DNA from: Beroe forskalii | Taxonomy: Eukaryota; Ctenophora; Nuda; Beroida; Beroidae | Length of the DNA: 64,000 nucleotides | NCBI GenBank assembly: GCA_011033025.1 | Contig: WFMF01000384.1 | Location: forward strand, 107,831-171,830 | Direction of reading: 5' to 3' | Shown here: positions 12,101 through 22,900 of the stretch, one piece after another | Position numbering within the stretch: position 1 is the stretch's first letter | How the letters are laid out: the number at the start of each line of letters is the position of its first letter | Notes under the pieces: model-generated | What the model saw: the letters and a program-made list of their open reading frames with translations, nothing else | Databases searched by the model: none | What the model was told of the DNA's origin: nothing | Position numbers and translations under genes: made by a program

Positions 12101-13963
12101 TTTTAAGGAGCACATAAGGCTAAAGGTCGACCATAAACGGTTATGCAATCCGGCCCTTAACCTCATTTTTATATAGTCTATGTCGGTCCACGCTGTACCC
12201 TCTGAAGTTCCTACCCCTCTACATGTTGAACACCACGCAGGTGTACAGCTAACGGGTGGGACCGGAACCCCCCTGGCTGTGGCTCGGACGCCCTGGAGTC
12301 CAGTATTCCTCCTGGAGCCTGCTCCACCCGGAACCAGTTCGACCCGGTCAAGTACGAGGTGAGGAGATCATATTAAAGGTTATATGGGAACAGTACGTTG
12401 GGGGGGGGGGGGCCAACCCCCTCAATTTTGGTGGATATCAAAAAATCGCCAATAGGGGGTTTAATTTTGGGGGGTTTTGGGGGGTTTTAGGGGGCTTAAT
12501 TCTTAGTGAAAAAAGGGGAATTTTTTCTCAAATGGTACCATTTTTGTTCCTGATTTTTTGCACCATTTCAAAATGGTACCATTTTTGGTCGTGATTTTTG
12601 GCGATTTTTGGAAATGGTACCATTTTTGGTCGTGATTTTTTGCACCATTTCAAAATGGTACCATTTTTGGTCGTGATTTTTGGTGATTTTTAGAAATGGT
12701 ACCATTTTTGTTTCCAGTTTTTGGTACCATTTTTGTTTATAATTTTTGGAACTTTTATGAAATGGTACCATTTTTGTTTCTGATTTTCAGCATCTTTTTC
12801 AAATGGTACCATTTTGTTTCTGATTTTTGCACCCTTTCGAAATGGTACCATTTTTGTTCCTGATTTTTTGCACCATTTAGTTTCAAAATGGTACCATTTT
12901 TGGTCGTGATTTTTGGTGATTTTTAGAAATGGTACCATTTTTGTTTCCGGTTTTTGGTACCATTTTTGTTTATAATTTTTGGAACTTTTATGAAATGGTA
13001 CCATTTTTGTTTCTGATTTTCAGCATCTTTTTCAAATGGTACCATTTTGTTTCTGATTTTTTGCACCCTTTCGAAATGGTACCATTTTTGTTCCTGATTT
13101 TTTGCACCATTTAGTTTCAAAATGGTACCATTTTTGGTCGTGATTTTTGGCGATTTTTGGAAATGGTACCATTTTTGTTTCCAGTTTTTGGTACCATTTT
13201 TGTTTATAATTTTTGGAACTTTTATGAAATGGTACCATTTTTGTTTCTGATTTTCAGCATCTTTTTCAAATGGTACCAAATTTGTGTCCGATTTTTTGCG
13301 CCTTTTCGAAATGGTACCTTTTTTATTAGTGATTTTTGGCTACTTTTTCAAATGGTACCATTTTGTTTCTTCATTTTGTTTCTTCATTTTGTTTCTTCAT
13401 TTTGAATCATACTAGAATAATTTTTGCTGTCGATAGGGGGTTTAATTTTGGGGGGTTTAATTTTTGCTGTCGATAGGGGGTTTAATTTTGGGGGGTTAAA
13501 TTTAACCCCCTGGTGGATATAACAAATTTCCAATAGGGGGCTTAATTTTGGGGGGTTTTGGGGGGTTGCCCCCCCCCCTACGTTACCCGTTCTTATCGCA
13601 CGAGGAGTAGGTAGTAGCCGAGTGTCATAAGTTCCTTATACCACGAGGAGAAGTTATCGCACCGTAATAGCTTACGAAAAGTGGTGTAATGTTATATACA
13701 GGACCTGCTCAACATCAAAGTGTCCTCGACCCATGTTATTCCGAATTCGATCTCAAATGGGCTCTAATGGTGATCAAACATCATGACTTCACTACTTTCA
13801 AACTGTTAACGCAATAATAACGGTATCTCCTTCGCAGGTTTTGGAAGGATTTGAGGTTCCTGATCCTGACTTTTCCACATCGAAGAAACCCAAGCCGTAT
13901 TACACACACATTGCAGATGGTACAGTTGTCAGATACAGAATAAGAAACACGGACTGCTATGAG
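9127..13963 (+). CDS. Gene A block: Ig-like ectodomain exons (unit 2)
   Basis: Ten exons encode alternating halves of Ig-like folds. Key marks are RLYTCGV (9856-9949), VQLTCTF and DVYWSQ (10101-10210), DYFCSV (10601-10683), VAVVWKN (10875-11049) and DFTCEV (11279-11551). The pattern of Cys, then Trp, then Tyr-x-Cys is the Ig core. Each domain is cut near its middle by an intron, as in gene B. For the exon starting at 12177 I chose the donor after 12240 (CAG|GTGTAC), because it keeps phase 0 into 13838. A second donor after 12358 follows an open frame with Cys residues, but reaching it needs a frameshift shared with unit 1. The element at 12400-13578 sits in the next intron. Confidence 0.75.
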
Positions 13964-16900
13964 GTAAGCTATGGTAAAACGTATTATATTTGGGTCAAAC
14001 ATGGTAGGCAGAGGAAAAAATTAGGCAGACTGGAAGAACACCGATTTTCAAAAAGTGGAAACAATTTGAAGCATTATTCAGAAACAGGTAGGTTAATAAG
14101 GGTGATGGTTTTGGTTCCACAACCATAACCATCACCCTTAACCTAACTATTAATGGCTAGGATAAAGTTTGGCCGTGGTAGGGTTATTATGGTTGGGATA
14201 TTATAGACAGAAGTAGCACTTCCACTTCTGTTCCAACTTTTTGAAAATCGGTGTCCCTCCAGTCTGCCGAAAATTACGAGATTTTACACGGTGATGTTAC
14301 GGTATTGTTTTATTTAGCGCGTCCTACCAAGAGGGTATTTAGTTGAAGGTGGCCGAGGACCGTATGTCGATTACCAGTTCTTGATTTAGGACAAAACTTG
14401 CCATCGCATGAAGAAATATTTTCCTAACCCGGTGACTTTCTATAACCTTTCAATATCAGTCACAGGTGTTTAATGTTAATGTCAGGTCAGGGACCTTTTA
14501 CCGATGCAGTTTCTTGATGCTGTCATGTGTACCTAATCTACCGAACTCCAATATTCCGCATACATTAAATTATGTTTGGGTGATTCAAAATCAAATGACC
14601 ATAAAATTTCTGGGATTTTGATACTATAATCTCTTCCAGCCAGTTAACGACGTGGCTGATACAGAGTTCACTACGACTTGTTCTAGAGGGAGTTTTACAG
14701 AAGAAGCCATACCTGTCAAAAGAGGTTAGCAGAATACCTTACGTTATGTTTTTCTCGAAGCTATATTTCGTCAAAAGCCCGCGAAGTTCTATTTCCGAAG
14801 CTTTAATTCTTCTTTGGACTACTTAATATAGAAAAGTATGATATCCTGTTTCAGTGTGTTGTGACTACCCTGTTTTTGAGAGTGAGGATGGGTCCAATGC
14901 TGAGATCTGCATCAGAGCCTACGTGGAGAGCCCGGCGTCAGGTTCCCAGGGCAGTGACTCGCTCACTGGACAAATCTACCTCATGAAGAGTGAGTCAGCT
15001 GAAATCGATGCTTTGTAAATAATAATAAGATATTCGACGAGTCATACTTCATTCGTAAAATCATTCGTCACCAATATATTAATGATCATCATGAAAAGAT
15101 TTCATTCGTTAAATCGTTAAAAGATGATATTCTGTCATGCTTCAAACACTTTATATACCTATACTGCGTTTTATAAAAAGTACAAAGGTAAATTTGCCCA
15201 TAATTTCTGACTCGTTCAGATAAGAAAGTATTCTTTGACAAGAGATGTCCATGTTTCACGATACTCTGGAATGAGGCCCAATGCATCGAAGGGAAGCTCC
15301 TGTCTACCATGCCTCTGACTAATCTCCCTGACGAAGTAAGAATATTATGATTATGCCTTTTCTAGTGTACAGCACCCGGAATTTATCAAAAACTCCTTAT
15401 GGCAAGTGGCAAGATCGCTGCTAATAATATAAGTTTAAAAAGTATGTCAACTTTTGCATTTAAGTCTTAATAGATTATCTTCCACGGTTGCACCGTTAAA
15501 ACATACCCGTTGTGTTTCAGATCGTCGAGAATAAAGGGAACTACAAATGGGTTACTTATGATAACCATGAAAGGATGGAACTCGATCCAGTTTTTGTTGT
15601 TGAATCAAGTGAGATTTCACTAAACCAATGAAATGATTTCTTAGTAAATTGTAGGTTTTCTTGAAAATTCCTGACGTCAAATATTAATTGTATAATTACT
15701 GTTTGCCTCCCTCTAGTTCGTTGTTCTCTTCTGCAGTGTGTTGTGAGATCCCTCAGAATTTCCACGACACGGGTAATCCCGTGACAAGCATGGGGTCTGT
15801 CAGCTACATCTACCGAGGAAGGACCGTCACCTACTCCTGCCAGGGATACTGCTATAGGTCTCAGCTTAGTCTAATTATACTTCATTTTCATGCTCAAGTT
15901 TCAACTTGATGCTCAAGTTTCAACTTGATGCTCAACTTTTAACCTACTAGTACTAATCCAAAATCGTATTGTGTACAATATGATGACATGCAGATGAATT
16001 CCTCAATGGAACTGCCAACAGAAACTCTAGGTTGTTTATCAGTGAATTTAAACTCCCAGAATTAACACAGACATGACAGAAGCTACGTGTATGGCGGACA
16101 CACCCACCCTTGAGTCCCCCAAGTGTGAGCCAGAACCCTCCTGCTGTAAGACCTACAACGAAACTAACCCATTCATCACCAACATGGGGCAAATCGAGTG
16201 GAAAACAACTGAAAACGGTTGGAAACTTAACACAATCCAATGTATGCTCAGGCTAACTGTCTTAATTCTCTTGCACCAGTTTCCGAATTCTTATTCAAAG
16301 TGGTGCAGTGATGAAAATAATTTCAATGTTGAGACCGTTAATTTGATACACAAAAATTCGGTAAACCCCTTCTTCTTAGCTGGGGTAGGAGTTGAAGCCC
16401 AATGGATGAGTACATTAGTCCTGTTCACTCCTTACTTTCTTAAGGTATATATCACTCCACACATCCTCTCAGGAGACAAGACCACAGTGCCGCCAACTGC
16501 TGGTGTTGAAGACGTGTCAGCAACCAGGAGGTGCTACTTTTCTGAATGGGACTTGGTCCGGTACACCAACATTGCTCTCAACCGAGCTCTCATCGGATCT
16601 GCTCTAGCTGTACTTTTCTCTCCTTTAATCTTGTCTTAACTCTCTTCTGAATCTTTATGTATGAAATATGAAGAGTATCTGATAACTTCTGATGTGGTTT
16701 CAGGATGGACATTCATGATAAATTTCGTAACTTTGAAGTCAAATAGAATACAAATAATTCGTATTGACTGGCCATTTTCGTACGAGGTATCGATACCTCG
16801 TTGTACAAAAATGGCCAGTCAATACGAATTATTTGTATTCCCTAAGAAGTAGAAAAATAAGAAATTGAAGGATCCTTCAATTTCTTATTTTTCTACTTCT

Positions 16901-19900
16901 TAGGGAGAAAATGTGATTACTCTTGAAGAAGACATTCAACCGGCAACTGGAGGTGAAAAACCAGCGGACGGTGCAGGTGACAATCCAGCACCCGATGCAG
17001 GTGACAATCCAGCACCCGATGCAGGTGACAATCCAGCACCCGATGAGGTGACAATCCAGCACCCGATACAGGTGACAATCCAGCACCCGATGCAGGTGAC
17101 AGTCCAGCACCCGATGCAGGTGACAATCCAGCACCTGATGCAGGTGACAGTCCAGCACCTGATGCAGGTGACAATCCAGCACCCGATGCAGGTGACAATC
17201 CAGCACCCGATGCAGGTGACAATCCAGCACCTGATGCAGGTGACAGTCCAGCACCCGATGCTGGTGACAATCCAGCAGACGGTGCCGCCAAGAAGGAAGA
17301 CGCAGCTGAAAAATCTGAGGTAATTGACGAAGTTTTTGGTGTTCAATAATTGAGTCGTTCTATTATTGAGGTTTTTTAATTGGCAATGTGTCATCTTATG
17401 ATGTCACATAAGCATTCAAACATTTTCATTTTTCGGGTCAAATTTAGCTGCGAAAGACGAAAAATCCCGCAGGAGAATCCGTATGTTTCGTGTGTTATTC
17501 TCGAGTATCTTTTGAGTGTCAACTTGACTCTGGAAGAGACTTTGGCAACACTTGATCACCTCTACCAGTACTCTTCAAACATCACTGATAAATCGGTCAG
17601 AGTCTTTGAGAATCAAACTTTGTATCGTTGGAAATCTGCTAATGTTTGAATTGGATCGGACGATAACGAAACAATAATCTGTAAAACAATCTAATTAACT
17701 GAGTACTGAATCGATATCATCTCACAGGAGAAAATACACTGCTACAATGCACTACGCTACATACTACTGGATCCGTGGAAGTTCGGGTATTCCACTCAGC
17801 TTAACTCTGAACAGATAAATCGGTGAGTCTGTTGCTCTTTTTTGTGTCACAGGTCTGTGTCTCACTTTAGCCTGGCGCTGGTCAATGGTCAATGTTCATT
17901 TATGTCTTGTGCAGGTCTAATGCAGGTATTTGGTACGGGTAATATGATCAAAATGTACCGAAGCAACTTAACATTTAAGCCTGTAATTATTTTATTACTG
18001 ATGACTCATGGTCCGTGATATCTTATGTGATAATTCCATGTTCTGATATCTGACCCATGCTCTCATTTCCCAGGCTGATTGTGACAGCTGCCAACATCAT
18101 CAACTCTTGGGTGTCCACTATCAGTGAGTCTATGAACCGGAAGTTCGCGTATGCTGGCATCAAAGTCAAGTCAAACGCACCGGCTCATGCTTCGTCAAAA
18201 CTTGTATACGACAACTGGCTGGTTGATGTGAGTACTGGTTCCATTTTCAAGGCAGAATTTAAGCGATTTTCGATGAGATTGCAAAGTACTGCTACTTAAC
18301 AGATTCTGGTCACTCCTTCACTCTTACATTTATTTTTCTCACAGTTGAGTGCTAATAAGTTCGTGAAAACGAGTTTCTTGTGGGTGATGCAGAACACGCT
18401 CTTCCCAGGGACATATATCAGCGACATCATCAGGTAAGAATATCAATGGTTGCTTTATTCAGTAATCAGGATACCCTCACATGCCACAACCCTGTGGACA
18501 TACGGCGTGCGAGTCTAAACTGGTCTAAACTGGACACCTGAGTGGTATTTTAAAATGAACCCTGGGTGGTATTTTAATGTTAGGAAAGTCTACCTTAGGA
18601 GGTGTATTTATGTGCGATAAAATTTCGGTGTTTCAAATTTTGGTAAGTTGAAAATATGGGGATTTTTCAAGTCATTCGTTAACATATGATAATGACGTCA
18701 TTTTGAACATGCTGGATGAAAAATTTTTCATAAAATTTTACAAGTTTCAAAGGTTTCTTTTTTCAGTGTTAATGTTCTTATTCAAATATTACAGGTTTTT
18801 ATGTCTTTTCAGCCCAGTGGCTTGGGTTGATCTACCACTAAACTCATCTATACCTGGTGAAGATCAAAGAATAAAAGTGAACTTTACATCGTCAAAACCG
18901 GTAGGGAAATTCGAGATCATTCAGATCTTCTCTCGCAATAAAAAAGGAAATGACGCGTTATTTACTTATTTAGCTTTGGTTTCATCCCGTTCCGTGGTAT
19001 AAATGGACTGATTCTCCATTTGATGAAAAACGCGCTTCTCAGTCTGACACAACTTCAGTCTGAACTCTGACAACACTTCATGCTGACTTCACTTCACATT
19101 GTGCGGCACCTTTGTTCCTATCCCACTTCGATCATTGCGAGTCACCAATGTCAAACCCTTCCATGTTTCATTCAAACACTACATCCCCTGTAGACGCGAG
19201 ACAGTAGACTATAGACGAGACTGTAGACTGTATTTTAAGTTCCATCTCAGTTTGACACAACTTCAGTCTGAACTGTAGACGAGACTGTAGACTATAGACG
19301 AGACTGTAGACTGTAGACTAGACTGTAGACTGTAGACTATAGACTATAAACGAGACTGTAGACTAGACTGTAGACTAGACTGTAGACTAGACTGTAGACT
19401 ATAGACGAGACTGTGGACTGTAGACTAAACTGTAGACGAGACTGTAGGCTGTAGACGAGACTGTAGACTGTAGACTGTAGACTGTCGACGAGACTGTAGA
19501 CTGTAGACTGTAGACAAGACTGTAGACGAGACTGTAGACAAGACTTTAGACAAGACTGTAGACGAGACTGTAGACTGTAGACTGTAGACTGTAGACTGTA
19601 GACTGTAGACTATATAGACTGTAGACTGTAGACTGTAGACTGTAGACAGCTAACTATGACTCCACTAGCTTGACAAGGACCGGCATTATGCGTGCGGTGT
19701 GTACAATATTGGATCTTGGAGTAACGGTAAGCCACCGTCCCTGCTTTTCAATGCAAATTCTGCCAACTATCACCAAAGTGGCAAAAATCCGTGTGTCACT
19801 ATGCCACTTTGGCCTGGTGCTGTGCTTATAGTACGCCGGTGTGGCGGTTTAATGTAGGTTTTGCGCTGGTCGTGTGCAGGTTTGATGCCACTTGCCAGTC

Positions 19901-22900
19901 TAGAATGCAGGTGTTGATCCGGTTTGGCGCGACACCAGCTAAGGGAAATCTCAATGAGAATAAACAAGTCTCTATGAGCATAACCAATAAATATGAGGCT
20001 AATTAACTGAGACATGTTGCCTAATACTTTATTAGTGGAAAGTAAAACTTTCTAAATAGTGAATTAATAACTAAAGTTTTCCATGTTGCTATCGCTATTC
20101 ATGATGCTTCATAATAGCAACAAATTCTATGAAAAGCTATGATATAGTTTTTCACGCCGCACTGGTGGTTTTTTGGTCAACAGTGTGCCAGATGCATAAT
20201 CTATTAAATTAAAATCTGAAAGCTACGTTTACCTCAAAATTACCTCTTGGACTCCGAGATGGTACACTATTCAATGTACCGAGACCCCTAAAATACGCAG
20301 GTTTACCGGTTTCATTCACAGATAAGCTGAAGGAAGCTGACTACGTGGCATGGAATCGAGGGGGTTGCACCAATACGACGGTGTCTTATGAGGGCAAGTT
20401 CGTGCAGTGTGAGTGCTGGGGCTGGAAGATGTTCTTAGCAGTGACACAGGTTTGAAACAAGTACTGAGTGATCTAATTAGGTAACTTAAAGAATTACTTA
20501 TTAACTCGTAGTACTCATATAATATCCCCGTTCAGTGTCGACAAATGAGCGAATGAAGTTTCTGAAGTGAATGATTTTGGCTGATCCCTCAGATGCTTTC
20601 GTTTATCTTTGCAGCAGCTGGGTTCGCGTTGTCCGACTCGATGAAAAATATTTACATCGACTGTAGAGAATGTAAACTTGTAAATTTGTGATCTTCAAAA
20701 AAATATTTAAAAAACGTAATATAAAATATTTCAGACTCGAAACTATTCTTCCTCATTCGTGGGTAACTTCACGGTGGGGAATGCTGCTGGACCTCTCCTG
20801 CTGAACATGGAGAAGTGGTTGCCTCTGGTGGGGATCGGCATTCTAGCTCTCTCCTTCCTTCTCATCATCAAGGCAGAGTAAGCAGATTTTAGTTATACTA
20901 TCCTTCCTTATCATCATCAAGGCAGAGTAAGCAGATTTTAGTTATACTAACCTACCTCTCATCATCAAGGCAGAGTAAGCAGATTTTAGTTATACTACTC
21001 TTCCTATCATCATCAAGGCAGAGAAAGCAGATTTTAGTTTATACTATCCTTCCTTCTCATCATCAAGGCAGAGTAAGCAGATTTTAGTTATACTGTCCTT
21101 CCTTCTCATCATCAAGGCAGAGAAAGCAGATTTCAGCTTATATTCATTATTCGTCACGATAGGTAATAGGTATGAGATATTTTTGGATAGTGCCATGTTT
21201 TGTTGGATACGACAAACTGTTAACAAATTCCCAGGACGAAGAGAAAGCCTCTGATGCAGTGTCGACTGAACGAGATATTTGCGATGGTGGGAACTCACCT
21301 TGTCATGAACATCACCGTCTGGCTGGAGCCAGATAACATCAGTTGCGTCTACATGCTTTTCATTTTTGAGTATTATTTCCTACTTCCGCCTATTCATTGG
21401 ATACGTTGTAAATTCTTTGACCCTGACTGACTGTGCCGGAAGAAATAGACATTTGGAGCGTTGTATGATGGTGGGCTTTCATGTGCAAGGGTCCGGGGTA
21501 TGGTCAAAAAACCGTTTTTCGTGTATAACACTCATTTTTGAGCTAGACACTTCAAATTTTTGATGGACAACTGTATGACCTAGTTCTAAGTAATTCAAAA
21601 TTTTCATCCAAAAACTCCAATCACAAGCTTAGTTATCAATGTTTATTTTTTCAATCAACGCACGATACCAAACACTCAGTAGAACAGGAAGTAACACGGC
21701 TCTAAACAAATAGAACTACCCTATAAACCAGTCTAAACCTGTCCTGAGACTACAACTTATTGGCCTTTGTTAAGCCGGCCTTTTATTAACCGGCCTTTTC
21801 TTAACCGGCACTATGGACAAAAATCGAATCGTTTTTGAACCGTTTATTCTAACCGGCCCCCTGGACAAAAATTCTTCAAGGAGTTGCCCAACCAAGAAAT
21901 TTTTGATAAAAAAGCCACGAAAACCAACTTATACTACGTTGATTGCTTCGAAAAGCCCAAATCGTAGTCTTATATCATGATTTAGGTCGTTTTTGTCCTT
22001 AAGGGTCAGTTTGATAAGGGTCAATAAGGTATATAACCTTTTATATCCTGGGTGTTATCTAATTGACATACAAGCCTGTTAATGAAATATCCCCTATTCA
22101 GTTGATTCATTTTCGTTGGCAACTCTGCTCTGGTCGTCAGTTGAGTTCATTTGCTTCCGCAAGATCATCCAAGGGAAATCTAATTCCGACTTGAAGCCAG
22201 GCAAAAAGTTTGCTCTCAAGGTAATTTATATATGAATTTAATTTAATATGAAAATCGTTTAGAATCGTTAAAAGTCGTATACCTTATGAAAGTAACAACC
22301 TTCTTACAAAAATACGTTCTGTAACCTGTTTTTGCTTAAGTTCACGTATTTCAGATGATACCGGTTGTGTATGTTCTCGCCTTCCTAGTGCCCAGCGTTT
22401 TCCTTGTGGTGAACAAAGTAGCCGCTCCTAGGAAAACTTTAAACTTTGCACAGCCATTCGATGCACAAACGTGAGTTGATTGAACTTGAAGGGACGTTTT
22501 TAAATCCAGTAAAGTTTAAACTAAATGGAGAAGTACAGAGATGTGCTATTCTAATTTTCTAAAAGAAGTTGAATGAAATGATATCAGATATATGTATTTA
22601 ATGTCGTAAGAGGTAAAAGTGACTTAGCTGAGTTTACTGAAGCAACTTGAGTGACGTTTAATGATTCCTCAGGTGTTGGATTTATCAAGATTATGAGTTT
22701 TACTTCCTGACCGTGCCCCAACTCTCGTATAGCTTCATTGGCATCGGACTGTACATATTACTGGTTGTTACCAATGCAGCCTCTAAAGAGGGCTACAGGG
22801 TGAGTTCCTGACTTCAAGTGTTAAATCCCCGTGCTCAAAAAAATCAAAAAGAAAGAGCTTCGAGCTATGCTTAATTTGATGAAGACTTGTTTGGAGCCTA

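Noticed and set aside
12180-12362. 60-codon ORF and the overlapping 12256-12594 ORF
   Set aside because: Out of frame with both neighbouring exons; the first comes from reading exon 12177 in another frame, the second runs into the mobile element.
12568-13405. Several long ORFs on both strands (Lys/Trp/Tyr-rich repeats)
   Set aside because: They are translations of the GGTACC minisatellite, which lacks stops in several frames; the region is a mobile element with an empty site in unit 1.
16877-17394. Overlapping ORFs on the minus strand rich in Cys, His and Leu or in Ala, Gly and Ser
   Set aside because: Shadows of the 24-bp coding repeat; the plus frame has a proper acceptor and donor and fits the neighbouring exons.
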